This document shows, piece by piece, positions 11,792 to 22,910 of a DNA stretch of 64,000 nt. The stretch spans positions 95,642,713 to 95,706,712 of the forward strand of contig JBCNJP010000017.1 of assembly GCA_039602395.1 (NCBI GenBank). Direction: 5' to 3'. Source of the DNA: Deinandra increscens subsp. villosa (Eukaryota > Streptophyta > Magnoliopsida > Asterales > Asteraceae). The first letter of the stretch is position 1. Every line of letters starts with the position of its first letter. The position numbers were made by a program, and so were the translations under genes. The notes below the pieces were generated by a model. It saw only the letters and a program-made list of their open reading frames with translations, had not been told where the DNA came from and ran no database searches.

Positions 11792-11961
11792 TCATCCCCT
11801 CCTTTACAGAAAATTCGTCCCGAAATTTAAGGAGTAACCCCGGCCAACGGCACTGGCTGTCCAAACAAGTTTGGATATTTCCTCCTCATCTAATCTTCGC
11901 GTTCCCAGGTAAACTCTGGTCCACGCTTCGAATTCCATCGAACCTTGATGATCGGAATTTT
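11792..11961 (-). pseudogene. Gypsy pol C-terminus (chromodomain tail)
   Basis: Minus-strand reading gives KIPIIKVRWNSKRGPEFTWE and then, after a stop, MRRKYPNLF, the characteristic C-terminal chromodomain tail of Tekay-type chromoviruses. It is cut at 11961 by insertion of element E; the preceding residues (…EIMDRETKQLKKS) resume at 17210. Confidence 0.8.
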
Positions 11962-11966
11962 GCTTT

Positions 11967-12525
11967 TGTAAACTCGATTTTCCCCGATCTAGTGATTTGT
12001 ACACCGAATCTTAACTGAAAGTTAACCCGAACTCAAGAACACGAAATCATAAATAAAACTCAGTTTATAGCTCCAATCGGGTCAATGATTACATGAATAA
12101 ACTCGTTAACAGATTCTAAACATGATCCTAACAACAATTCTCACAGAAATTCACGATGAAAAGCTCATCCCTTAGAAATCGAAACTGAGAAAAACTGTTT
12201 TGTTTCTAGTTTCCCTTCATGAACTCAAACACAAATATATATAAGCAGATCCAGTTCGTAGGCCACGAACTCCATGTTCGTGCTTCACTTCGTTCCAATT
12301 CTGCTTCACTTCGTTGCACTCCTTGAGTTTATAGAATGACATTGTTATTCTCAGTTTGTTGGAAGCAATATGACATATATGTGAGAATTAATTTCTCACA
12401 AATAAGACCCTCAAGTATATATGAATGACATAAACTACCCTATGACAATGATTTAACTATTCTAACTATATCAACTAACATAACTAACTGTGATTCACAC
12501 ACGTCACACAGAAAATACTCTCACA
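11967..12525 (-). repeat. 3' LTR of element E
   Basis: 559 bp, TGTAAACTCG to ACTCTCACA on the + strand. Homologous throughout to 16230-17204 except for the TRIM inserted there. Many scattered differences from its partner suggest an older insertion than elements A, C or the right-hand Gypsy. Confidence 0.88.
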
Positions 12526-12975
12526 AACTCCCCCTTGACGTGTGCAGTATCAGATCTTTAAATTCTTTGAATCTATTGTTAGTTGATGTAGGTTAGACAT
12601 GGCAGGATCATGACTGCGTCAACTGAACCACTTGTGAAGGATATTTCAATAGCTCCCTGTTTCACCATGCTTGTGAATTAATCTTGTTACCTACAATTTT
12701 AGAAGAAAGAAACGTGGTTTTCCATTTTTAAGCCAACATAAGTTAATCTTGGCCAAAACTTCTCTTTGAGAATCCAATATATATGTTTTGAAAATTTGTT
12801 TTTGTATCTTGTTTCGATCAATCGAAAACAAATAAGAAATAAAATCTTTTTGGCTTTTACAAACTTTATGCTAAAGCACACCAAAAATCTTTTTGATTTT
12901 CTTGAAATAAAAAATAAAATGCAATACAAAATCAGACTCTATTTTTGATTTTGCGAGAAAGATCACGGCGCTAGA

Positions 12976-13880
12976 TCATATCTGACGACACATCTTTCTA
13001 TTTTTTATCATTAAACATCTTCTTGTTGTGATTTTTAGAGAAATCTTTTTTTCTTCAAATCCCAAACCTATATTCTTCTGCTTGAATTTATTCTGCACAG
13101 AATTTGGTATCCCATGACCTTGTTTGGCAAGTTTTGTAAATTCAAACTTGATTCCTTTCAGATCATTCCTCTCGAAAATCAATGAATCATCTATCACAAT
13201 CTCTGAAAACTTGGGAACTTTCACTTTTCCTAGATTTCCTTGAAAAATCTTTTCTTTATCAAGAAATGTAGATTTGGAATCAAACTTCGGAACGCTGCTT
13301 GAATCAAATCTTTCTTCATCCTTGTTCTTCTGAAATTTCAATTTCTTCTTGTTTCCTCACTTTTTTTCAGCAAACTTTGAATACTCATGTTGTTCTTCAT
13401 TAGGTTCTAAAGAATTGATAGAATTTTTAATAACCACGGGAGGTGGAACACTCTTCAGAATAACATCACAAAACACCTGTTGAAAATTCTTATCATTACA
13501 CAAATAACTTATGAAAGATTGAGTATTTGTAAAATTATGCAACTACCTCTTTAGACCCAGAATTTCAATATTTAACTCAGAAATTTTTGTTTGGGCCACT
13601 GCTAATTCCTTTTGGGAATTAATGAACTACTCAGAAGCAGCATTTGTCACATATTTTTCTCTTCTCAGTTCATCATGAGCATCACGTGTCTCTTAAATAA
13701 CCTTTTCCTAATTTTTATAAATCTCAACATTTCTCTTTAATAACTTGTTTTCCTCAATCAATTCAGCTTTAGCTTCAACCAAAGTTGTGTTCTCATTATG
13801 AAGACTCACAGCTTTTGCAGCAAGTTCATCACTTTGTACTTGAAGATAATCAAACTTCTCCTTTGACTTAACAAAAAGAA
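12976..13880 (-). pseudogene. Element E gag-like coding, distal part
   Basis: Minus-strand open pieces at 12976-13341 (121 codons) and 13357-13542, with degraded coiled-coil coding up to about 13880. Readable motifs include DDSLIFERNDLKGIKFEFTK and KQGHGIPNSVQNKFKQKN; stops and frame changes separate the pieces. Lysine- and glutamate-rich, with no zinc knuckle visible. I recognise this only as the coiled-coil gag type found in gag-only LTR elements; the precise family is uncertain. Confidence 0.6.
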
Positions 13881-13885
13881 CATCT

Positions 13886-14522
13886 AGGCCTGTAAATGAA
13901 TTGAACGTTCAGTGAACAGTTCGTGAACCGTTCGGTGGGTTATGTTCGTTTATTTAATAAATGAACGAACATGAACATAATTTTTTGTTCATTTAATTAA
14001 ATAAACGAACATGAACAGAATGTCTTGTTCGTTCATTTATGTTCGTGAACGTTCTTTTATGTTCGTTTATTTATGTTCGTGTATACGTGTTCGTTTATGA
14101 TCGATTACATTCGTTTAATTTTATTAATATAATTATATAAATAATTTTACTAATAAAATACTTAAATTAAGATTGTTTGATGAGTCTCGATGGATTTTGG
14201 AATGAATTATAAGCATTTGAACCATTCATTTAGATGATTTTTTTTATTATTGACACTGTTGGAAACAAGATGTGTTTGTTTATGTTCGCTTAAATTTGTG
14301 TTTGTTTATGTTCGTTTACGTTCATGAACCGTTCGTTTAGTCCTTAACGAACGAACATAAACGAACACGAACATTTCCATTTCCTTAATGAATGAACACG
14401 AACAAGAACAAGAAAATGTTTGTTCGACTAATGTTCGTGTTCGTGTCCGTGTTCGCTTAAAGTTAAATGAACGGACACGAACATGCCCATGTTTGTGTTC
14501 GTTCGGTTCGTTTACAAGCCTA
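13886..14522. mobile_element. hAT-type non-autonomous element in element E
   Basis: 637 bp with imperfect TIRs (TAGGCCTGTAAATGAATTGA on the left, TAGGCTTGTAAACGAACCGA reading in from the right) and an exact 8-bp TSD AGAACATC (13878-13885 and 14523-14530), the hAT length. Subterminal regions are full of GTTCGTTTATGTTCG-type repeats. It splits the gag coiled-coil coding of element E between the two TSD copies. No transposase. Confidence 0.9.
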
Positions 14523-14530
14523 AGAACATC

Positions 14531-15091
14531 AAAATCTTCAAAAGCTTCATTGGCTTCAGCTTTAGCTTTTTCACATTCTGTCTTTGAGCTCTCTAATTCT
14601 TTCTTAACCATGTTAAGTTCTTCAATTAACAAACTCATTTATTTCAACAATCCTTCATTCTTGCTGTTTAGACCAACACAATCTTGACATTTCACACTTA
14701 CATCTAGTTGATCATTTGTAACACCCTCAGACACATTCTGGATATTCTTCATATCATCAGGCAATGTACACGTCTTATATTTTTCCTTCAAAGCATTTCA
14801 TTTATCTTTAGCAGTGTAGTAAACTGTGAATTGATTGACCAAATCTCTTGACATAGCAGTTATGAGAATGTCTTTGGCTTTTTGTTCTTTATCAGTATAT
14901 ATTTTTTCTTCTAGAGAAATAAATCTATGTAACTTTACATTTCCACGTCCATCAGTAGGCCATTTGAATTGTTTATCAATCACCTTCCAAAAATCTTCAA
15001 AGTTGGCGTTGATAAAAAATTTTCTCCATTCTTGACAATCTTCACAGTTTAATAATTTGGGAACCACCAAACTTGATTGAACGTTACTCAT
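14531..15091 (-). pseudogene. Element E gag-like coding, N-terminal part
   Basis: The minus-strand ATG at 15091 opens 97 codons (to 14798), beginning MSNVQSSLVVPKLLNCEDCQ with FEDFWKVIDKQFKWPTDGRG further on. A second frame from 14638 starts MSLLIEELNMVKKELESSKT and continues as a heptad-rich coiled coil until the hAT insertion. There are stops between them. Gag-like by position (after the PBS and leader) and composition; not intact. Confidence 0.6.
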
Positions 15092-15603
15092 TGTGATTAC
15101 ACCAGAAAAAAGATCAATCGATGAATCTTGTACCTTGAACTTTGAATTTTATAAAATCACCGAATTAAAATCTCGGGGCCAAGTCTCAAAAATATTTATG
15201 TAGAATTTATTAAAATATTTTCTTTCAAGAGAAACAAACTTTGAAAGACAAAATGTTTTGTCTTTTAAAAAAAAAAATAAGCAATGGAAAAACAACACGG
15301 TAAAAAAACAAATGGATTTATGTTTGTTAACTAATTCGACAAACACAAAATAATTTTGCGTTAACGAATCAAACCAGCGAACACAATATAACTGTGTGTA
15401 AAATATATTTCTTTAAATAAAATTTGTTTATCAAAAACTTGTAAAGTTTTATTAAAAGAAATTTGTTTTGTTTTTTAAACATTTTATTCTTTAAGACATA
15501 TGTTTGTTTTGTTTTGTTTAAGTATGAAACCACTTTAAAAGACTTTGAAACTAGAGGGGCTGGAATTATAAATTTGTCAAACAATGACAAAATAGTCGTG
15601 AGA

Positions 15604-15618
15604 CCCCCCCCCCCCCCC
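15604..15618. repeat. Poly-C run (15)
   Basis: Fifteen C in the leader of element E, striking in otherwise AT-rich sequence. One of five G/C homopolymers of 11 or more in this window. Confidence 0.9.
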
Positions 15619-16215
15619 TTTTGTTTTCTTTGTCCGGCGAATGGCAATTTCCTGCGAAGGTAACCCAAAATCACCACAAACTTCAACCGATCATAACTCA
15701 ATCAATTTTGAACCAAAATAAAATCCGAAAGTTGCATTGAACTTGTGACATCGAGAGGATTCAAACTAGCACCATTGTTTCTAGGTTTTGAGTTGGTTTA
15801 AGCCTCGAACTCCGGTGAATGAGCAAGGTGGTGAGTTGTGATCTTCTCAAAACGACACCAACTGGAAAAAAATTATTGCAATAGATTCGTATAATCGAAT
15901 CAAATTCGTAGAAACCAAAATTACTCAAAATGATCAAGTATTCGAAGATTTGCCATTGATGAGTTGTGAAGAACACAAACATGAACTGTGAATATGTGAT
16001 CTTACCAAATCGTAACCAAAATCAGTTTTGTAACTTGCTACAGGTTCATGAAAATGCGCTCAATCTTCTGGAATCAAGCAATAACACGAAGAAACTCGAA
16101 TTACCTCTAATTTCTGAGTCAAAGGTTGTGAAGTTTGAGTCGAAAAAGTCAAAATGATTTTGAGCAAATTGAATCAGATTTTTGACTCAAAATAGTGTTG
16201 AATCTCGCCTGGAAT

Positions 16216-16227
16216 GCTCTGATACCA
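16216..16227 (-). other. Primer-binding site of element E
   Basis: Minus strand TGGTATCAGAGC, two bases inside the 5' LTR boundary at 16230. It matches the initiator-Met tRNA 3' end and fixes the orientation of the element. Confidence 0.88.
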
Positions 16228-16229
16228 AA

Positions 16230-17204
16230 TGTAAACTCGATTTTGTCCCGATCTAGTGATTTGTACACCGAATCTTAACCGAAAGTTAACCCGAACTCAA
16301 GAACACAAAATCGTAAATAAAACTCAGTTTATATCTCAATCGTATCAATGATTACATGAATAAAATCGTTAACATATTCTAAACATGATCCTAATAACAA
16401 TTCTCTCAGAAATTCATGATGAAAAGCTCCTCCCTTAAAAATCGAATCTGAAAAAAATTTGTTTTGTTCTTGGTTTCCCTTCACAAACTCAAACACAAAT
16501 ATATATATATAAGCAGATGTAGTTCGTAGGCCACGAACTCCATGTTTGTGCTTGTAACAGCCCAAGCAATTGTATCAGATATTGTCCGCTTTGGTAGCTG
16601 GCATGCCCACAGGCATCCGCCCCTCAAGCATCCGCCCCTCACGGTTTTAAAACGCGACTGATAGGGAAGGTATCCAGCCCCATATAAGGAAGTTTTCATT
16701 CCCCTTCCCAACCAATGTGGGATGTTACAATCCACCCCCTTAGGGAGACCAGTGTCCTCGCTGGCACACCGGCCCGAACCTGGCTTTGATACCATTTATA
16801 ACAGCCCAAGCAACCGTATCAGATATTGTCCGCTTTGGTAGCTGGCATGCCCACAGGCATCCGCCCCTCACGGTTTTAAAACGCGTCTGATAGGGAAGGT
16901 ATCCAGCCCCATATAAGGAAGCTTTCGTTCCCCTTCCCAACCAATGTGGGATGTTACAGTGCTTCACTTCATTGCAATTCTGCTTCACTTCGTTGCACTC
17001 CTTGAGTTTGCAGAATGACTTTGTTATTGTCACTTTGTTGGCAGCAATATGACATATATGTGAGAATTCATTTCTCACAAATAAGACCCTCAAGTATATA
17101 TAAATGACATAAACTACCCTATGACAATAATTTAACTATTCTAACTATATCAACTAACAGAACTAACTGTGATACACACATGTCACATAGAGAGTGCTCT
17201 AACA
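16230..17204 (-). repeat. 5' LTR of element E (contains a TRIM)
   Basis: 975 bp. After subtracting the TRIM (406 bp) and its extra TSD, the length agrees with the 559-bp partner at 11967. Ends are TGTAAACTCG and CTCTAACA on the + strand. Confidence 0.88.
16553..16958 (-). mobile_element. TRIM (miniature LTR retrotransposon)
   Basis: Two short direct terminal repeats (16553-16729, 177 bp; 16797-16958, 162 bp) enclose only about 67 bp. TSD GTGCT (16548-16552 and 16959-16963). The spacer has, on the minus strand, a PBS-like TGGTATCAAAGCC (16782-16794) and a polypurine tract (CTAAGGGGGTGGAT). The 15-bp length difference is a tandem duplication of CATCCGCCCCTCAAG in one LTR. The motifs CCAATGTGGGATGTTACA and CATATAAGG resemble a TRIM type widespread in angiosperms; I see no 5S rRNA-like segment, so it does not look like Cassandra. 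Confidence 0.92.
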
Positions 17205-17571
17205 GCTTTTCTTGAGTTGCTTAGTTTCTCGATCCATTATCTCTATTGGCTCCTCTATGAAACGCAATTACTCGTCAATCTCCGACTCCTTAAGTGGAAC
17301 TACGAGCGATTCGTCCGATAGACATTTCTTCAGATTAGATACATGGAATACGTTATGCAAAGAACTCAGTTCCTCAGGAAGATTCAATTTATAAGCAACT
17401 GGAGCAATGCATTCGACAATCTCAAACAGTCTAACGTATCTTTGATTTAACTTTTCGTGTTTCCCGAAATGAATTACTCCTTTCCAAGGCGAAACTTTCA
17501 GAAGAACACGATCCCCCTTCTAAAATTTCAACGGCTTTCTACGAAACTTTATGTTTATCGCGAGCTGCTGC
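17205..17571 (-). pseudogene. Gypsy pol: post-integrase region, piece 1
   Basis: Minus-strand reading gives YKLNLPEELSSLHNVFHVSN, LKKCLSDESLVVPLKE and, after a stop, LRFIEEPIEIMDRE, the linker between integrase and chromodomain of Tekay-type elements. Element E interrupts it at the left and a hAT MITE at the right. Confidence 0.8.
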
Positions 17572-18051
17572 CAATGTTTTAAAAACCGGTTCAACCGGTC
17601 CGGTTCAACCGGTTCAACCGCCAATCGGTCATCATACCGGTTTTTTAATCCCCGGTTTTTTGGACATAACTGGACCGTTTTGAACCGGGCGGTTTTCCGG
17701 TTTTTTCCGGTTTTTTCCGGTTCAACCGGTCCGGTTCAACCGGTCCGGTTCAACCGGTTTTCTGACAATTTAAAAAAAAAAAAATTTTTTAAATTTATTG
17801 TTATTTTTATTATTTTTTTAAGTTTAAAACTTATATATTCTTATAAAATACCTATTTGGTATTATTTTTTAGTGGATTATCATGGTATTTTAACTATTTT
17901 CGTTGTGGTATACAAGTTTATTAACATTTTTATAAATATATATATATAAATCCCCTAACCGGTTCAACCGGCCGGTCTAACCGGTCCGACCGGTCGAACC
18001 GGTCCCGAAAAGTTTTCCGGTTCAACTAAAAAACCGGTTTTTAAAACATTG
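17572..18051. mobile_element. hAT-type MITE in Gypsy integrase
   Basis: 480 bp with TIRs CAATGTTTTAAAAACCGGTT and an exact inverted copy at 18032-18051; exact 8-bp TSD GCTGCTGC (17564-17571 and 18052-18059). Subterminal sequence is almost entirely CCGGTTCAACCGG repeats around an AT-rich core, with no transposase. TSD length and the CAATG terminus fit hAT. Confidence 0.93.
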
Positions 18052-19560
18052 GCTGCTGCTAAGCGATTTCGGATTTGAACGATTCTCTCGGTCATCTCGT
18101 GAATAAGTTCAGGATGGTAAGCTGACTATCACCAACCTGTGCCCAACAGATTGGTGACCTACACTTACGTCCATACAAAGCCTCAAATGGTGTTTCTCTA
18201 ATACTCGTGTGATAACTGTTGTTATATGAAAAATCCACCAACAATAGGTGAGATTCCCAGCTGTTACCGAAATCTATCATATAGGCTCTGAGCATGTCAT
18301 CCAGCGACTGAATAGTCCTCTCACTCTGACCATCAGTCTAAGGATGATAAGTCGTACTCATGTCGAGCCGGGTTCCCAGTGCCTTCTTCAAGGACTTCTA
18401 AAAGTGCGAGGTAAATCGCGTATATCGATCAGATATAATAGATAAGGGAACACTGTGACGTGAGACGTCTTCTTTCATGTATATACGAGCCAACTTATCC
18501 ATCTTTTTAGTCTCCCGAATTGGCAAGAAATGAGTTGACTTCGTCAATCGATCAACAATCACCCAGATCGTATAGCATTGACTAGGGGTCTTAGGCAATT
18601 TCATTATGAAATCCATCGTTATGTTCTCCCATTTCCATCATGGAATCTTTGGCTGCTTCAGCAAACATGGTAGTTTCTGATACTCGATCTTGACTTTCGA
18701 ACAAGTCAAACATTTGCCCACAAAAGTGGCGATGTCAGCCTTCATCTTCGGCCACCAATAAACAACCTTCAAATCGTTTTACATCTTATCCGAACCCGAA
18801 TGTACAGAATACCGAGACTTATGAGCCTCATCCATTATTGGTTTCCTTAAGTTTCCATGCTGAGGCACCCATAGCCTCCTAGCAGAGTACGGAGCTCCAT
18901 CCGATCCGATCTCAAACTGCTTGTCTAAACCACGCAAAGATTCAGAATCCAAGTTCTCATCTTTCAGATTGAGCATTCCGAATCTGATCTTGCAAACTTG
19001 AGTGAATTGTCATCTTGCAGAGCATGAACACGCTTTGGCCTCGTCTCCTTGCGACTCAGGGCATCGGCTAAGACATTAGCCTTCTCCGGATGATACTTAA
19101 TAGCGCATTCATAATCGTTGAACAATTCCACCCATCTGCGTTGCCTCATATTCAGCTCCTGGTCAAAGATATGCTGAAGACTCTTGTGATCGGTGTAAAT
19201 CGTACACTTGGTACCATACAAGTAATGTCTTCAGATCTTTAATGCAAAGACTACAGCTCCAACTCCAAATCATGAGTTGTATAGTTCTTCTCGTTATCTT
19301 AGAGCTGTCTTAATGGGTAAGCGATAACCTTATCGCGCTGCATGGGCAGACATCTCATTCCTCTAATAGATGCATCACAATAGACCACGCAATTGTCGGT
19401 TCCCTTTGGTAATGAAAGAATAGGTGCACTACAAAGCTTTTCCTTCAAAAGTTAAAACGCTGCATTCTGCTTTGCATCCCATTTGTACACAATGCCTTTA
19501 TGCGTAAACGCGGTCAAAGGTTGAGAGATTGACGAATACCCCTCAATGAATCGTCACTAC
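18052..19560 (-). pseudogene. Gypsy pol: integrase, RNase H and end of RT
   Basis: Going along the minus strand from 19560: RRFIEGYSSISQPLTAF (end of RT), RNase H with VVYCDASIRG and YGTKCTIYTDHKSLQHIF, YHPEKANVLADALSRKE, the H2C2 zinc region near 18780-18970, an integrase core with WVIVDRLTKSTHFLPI and SDRYTRFTSHF, and YGRKCRSPICW. Stops and frame changes are frequent. The upstream RT, protease, gag and 5' LTR are missing; homology stops at about 19560. Confidence 0.85.
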
Positions 19561-20870
19561 TTTCGTATTGTCGAGTAGTCTTTATCTTTCACCGTTAGAA
19601 CCCAAGTTGTTGTGTAGGTACTCATCAAACACTTATTTATACCAACATATGAGGAGCAAAATGGTAAAAGAAAAAGAACACCTTGGATTGACCCCAACGG
19701 TAAATCAATGGGTATATGACAGTTCTATTTTTCCAACGATCAAAACCAGTTCAAGTCAGGAACCAGTTTGCTTATAGAATAAGAGTGGAACTAGTCTAAA
19801 CCGACGGTTTGGATCAATTCGATACTAATATCACCTCAAGCCGGTTTAAACATATGATTTGGTCTTGTTTAAAACCGGTTCAATTTTCCCACCGGTTTAA
19901 TTTCCCACTCTCACTCCTACGTAGGTCTCTAAACAAAAACATTTGTTCCACGTGAAACAAAAACATTTGTTCCACGTGAAATTAACATCAAGTAGTTAAC
20001 TTGAGTCATGAACCTTAGACCTAAAGTTTTACTATGGTTGGGTCCACAACTTAAATGCTCTGCAGGGGTCAAACCTATTACCAGGGTCTACAATTAACCG
20101 TCACCATTATTAAAGGGTGTGAAGTGTAAAATAAAATGGCGGGTAAATTAAGGACAAAAAAAAAAGCAATCAGTTGGTCGGACTTGTGATGGTCGTTGGA
20201 TGTAACTGTCCCTTTTTTATATCAACACTTTTGCCTTGTTCCATGTGCCATCATCATCTAACTTCCTTTTAATAGCCAATCAAAAATACTTTCCAACCAA
20301 AATATTTCAATTTCAGTTTCCATTGCTTTAATTTGATTTAAATCTAGTAGGTGAGATTGACATGTCAAATTTATATAAAACATAACAGATGAGTGACTTT
20401 TAGGCTTTTAGCAACCATGTTTTTTCTTGGTTTAGGTGTGGATGATTTAAAATGATATTTTAAGATGTATTATACGATACAATATACATGGTACAAAAGA
20501 TTTATTATATGATGAGATAAGACAGGTTTGAAACGTGTATCTGTAATCTCGGTCTTATATCTGATTGTAAAAACGTCTCTTTTACCCTGCCTCATACATA
20601 TTGGATACCGATTGCTCACTGTTGTCGGTTATTATGTGTATCCACAGGTTTCAGGTATGGTAAGTTCGTTAAAAGTTAGCCGTTGGGATTCCAACCTATA
20701 TTTCTTACTATTTATAAGTTTTTATAATATTATTACCTAATGGATTAGAAATTAAAAGGACGATGGATTAGTAGATATTGTTCTAATGCATAAGAACAAG
20801 TTAAAAAACATGTTTATGTGTAGGTACATAAATTACTAGTAATTAGATTGGGCATCATCTAATATTATAA
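19561..20870. other. Sparse region with two minor repeats
   Basis: No gene recognised. Contents: a possible small TIR element at about 19776-19915 (AGAGTGGAACTAGTCTAAACCG against CGGTTTAATTTCCCACTCT), and a 24-bp tandem pair AAACAAAAACATTTGTTCCA + CGTG at 19931-19954 and 19955-19978. The rest is AT-rich. Confidence 0.5.
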
Positions 20871-20872
20871 TG

Positions 20873-21060
20873 GTACGAGGATGATGGTTAGAGTTTGAGG
20901 ATCTTGAGGTTTCAAGTTCATACTTCACATAAGGAGGAGGGTGATGGTTAGAGTTTGAGGATCTTGAGGTTTCAAGTTCATACTTCACATAAGGAGGAGG
21001 AGGATGATGGTTAGAGTTTGAGGATCTTGAGGTTTCAAGTTCATACTTCACATAAGGAGG
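20873..21060 (-). repeat. Triplicated 60/63-bp repeat, open on the minus strand
   Basis: Three tandem units stay in frame on the minus strand, each encoding KYELETSRSSNSNHH and then proline-rich PPYV. Unit lengths are 60 and 63 bp. The open frame (20836-21051) has no recognised homology and no gene context; it may be a relic or chance. Confidence 0.7.
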
Positions 21061-21129
21061 TATTTTCTAAATGATGGTTTTCTCCTTGATAATGTTTCTG
21101 AGTGAGTCGACTCTCGAATGTCAAATACA

Positions 21130-21330
21130 ATATGAACAGTCAATGGTGAAGGTTAGAAGGGACCCGGGGGGCAACCGCCAAGGGACCCGGGGGCGACCGC
21201 CCCCTCGGTTTTTTTCAGAAGCACCTATTTTCGCGATTTTACGTATAGAAATTTATATGTATTGAGTACCGCCCCCTCGGTAAAAATTTTAAGTCCCGCC
21301 CCCTCGGGATTTTCTTTCAAGCTTCGCCAG
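21130..21330. repeat. GC-rich island with CGCCCCCTCGG motif
   Basis: CGCCCCCTCGG occurs three times in about 100 bp, preceded by GGGACCCGGGGGC twice. The composition is unlike the neighbours. It looks like part of a degraded repeat, but no terminal structure could be drawn. Confidence 0.4.
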
Positions 21331-21377
21331 TGTGAACAGTTACAATCCCATCTTAGGAAGTCTCACCTGGATATTTA

Positions 21378-21844
21378 AGATTTTGGGGTAGTTTCAAACG
21401 CTATTAAAAAAAAGAGAAAAAGACCAAAATGGACTTGTTGACCAACTTTTCCCCAAAATAGACCTTTGACTTTTTCCCTCCAAAATAGCCCCTTAACTAT
21501 GGTCGAGACGATCGTAGTTACGGTCTTGACGACCGTAGGTCCACCGAGCCAATTACAGTTTGTCACGTCATCACAGACGAACGTGTATACGGTCGTGACG
21601 ACCGTAGGTCCATTTCCTAATAAATGTCACTTTTTTGGGAAAATTGGCCTACGGTCGTCACGACCGTACACACGGTCGTCTGCGATGACGTGACAAACTG
21701 TAATTGGCTCGATGGACCTACTGTCGTCAAAGACCGATCTACGGTCGTCAAGACTGTAACTACGATCATCACGACCATAGTCAAGGGGCTATTTCAAGGA
21801 AAAGTTTGTCAACAAGTCCATTTTAATATTTTTCCCAAAAATCT
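21378..21844. mobile_element. Foldback element rich in ACGGTCGT palindromes
   Basis: Two arms of about 200 bp (21405-21615 and 21645-21820) are near-complete inverted copies. They share AAAATGGACTTGTTGAC, AATAGCCCCTTAACTATGGT-like sequence, CGAGCCAATTACAGTTTG and TCACGTCATC. The outer ends AGATTTTGGGG and CCCAAAAATCT are also inverted. Within the arms ACGGTCGT-GACGACCGTA palindromes recur. No TSD found. A MITE or foldback is the best reading. Confidence 0.7.
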
Positions 21845-22119
21845 AATATTATACATGTGAAACTTTTTAAAACTAATGTCATACCAAATACCTCACATTA
21901 CATATCCCATATACTCTTGGTTCGAGTTTGCCTATCAGATTAAGATTCATTTGCCATCTCTATACAGCCACATATGGTGTGTTTGCAAACCAGGAATACC
22001 ATTTAAAATAGTTATGGGTTTAATTTTTTTCATTCTTTTTTTCGAACTACAGATTTTTTATAAAAACATTGATTAAAATTACCAAAAACCACAAACAATT
22101 ATATCAATAAAAGTGAGAT

Positions 22120-22910
22120 AGTAAGCCACTCGGTCCAAAATAATCTACACTTTCAATTTCTACTGGAAAACTAGAACTTAGAAAAAAAACAATATTGTCA
22201 AACAGATCACCGACCAGGTCGTGAAACAAGCCACCTCAATTTGATTCCTTCTTCTCCTCATTAAGTCTCGCAACATCCACTAAAACAAATAACTTCTACG
22301 GAACCATCAAAGCTATGCACCCAATGTGGAGCCATTGAGCAATCAAACCTCAAATCTTCTCCGCGACAGTACCACACGAAGCAAAAAAAACATGAGCAAC
22401 TAATTCGACATACAAGTCGCTTTATGAGGAATATCTAAGGCCCTTTTACTCAAGTTTAGCCGAGTAGGCACTCATCCAAAATAATTCTCCAAAATAAAAT
22501 ATTTACCTTTTCGGGATAAATGTTCCATCGAGTAACATGATCGAGCGAAGGAAAAGTGTTTCGATCTATAACATTTCTCACAGTTTTCACCTTGAACTCA
22601 TTCTTCGTATCTAAAGAACAAAACCCACAAATCATCAACATTCAAAAGAGTGTGGCTCTGAATAAGATCCTTTAATTCATTAAATTGCTCCTTTTCACCA
22701 AAAGAGTGTGACTCACGAATCATGCATCGACATTCAAAAGAGTGTCTCTCAGCCAAGCGTCCTTCTAAAAAGACGTGCTAGACCTATTACCAATTTTTTC
22801 CGAATTAAATTAAAGAAATTATATCTTTATCATTCAACTCTAAAACACTCTTACAAATATCATGCCAAATGCCACTTCCTCTCTTCGCAACCTCATTTAT
22901 CGGTTTAATT
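22120..22910 (-). pseudogene. LINE (non-LTR) fragment, zinc-binding RT tail
   Basis: Minus-strand ORF 22456-22641 reads FKVKTVRNVIDRNTFPSLD, TRWNIYPEKVNILFWRI, the zf-RVT type domain that follows RT in plant L1-like elements. Upstream coding in another frame (ELKDLIQSHTLLNVDDLWV, about 22640-22700) and degraded sequence to about 22120 flank it. No RT core, endonuclease or poly-A tail identified. Confidence 0.7.

Larger units (their letters stand above)
11967..17204 (-). mobile_element. Non-autonomous gag-only Copia-like element E
   Basis: 5,238 bp, flanked by TSD GCTTT (11962-11966 and 17205-17209). It has LTRs at both ends, a PBS on the minus strand (16216-16227) and a polypurine tract beside the left LTR (12526-12538 region, AAGGGGGAG on the minus strand). 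It encodes only decayed gag/coiled-coil protein and no protease, integrase or RT. Insertion into the chromodomain of the Gypsy is unambiguous because the host frame is split exactly at the TSD. It carries a hAT-type element and a TRIM of its own. Confidence 0.88.

Noticed and set aside
14306..14687. Opposed ORFs of 110 and 99 codons with RVRVRV / RTRTRT
   Set aside because: Produced by GTTCGTGTTCG repeats of the hAT element; only the first part of the minus ORF (MSLLIEELNM...) is element E gag.
20528..20740. 70-codon + strand ORF
   Set aside because: No recognised domain, no gene context, AT-rich; likely chance.
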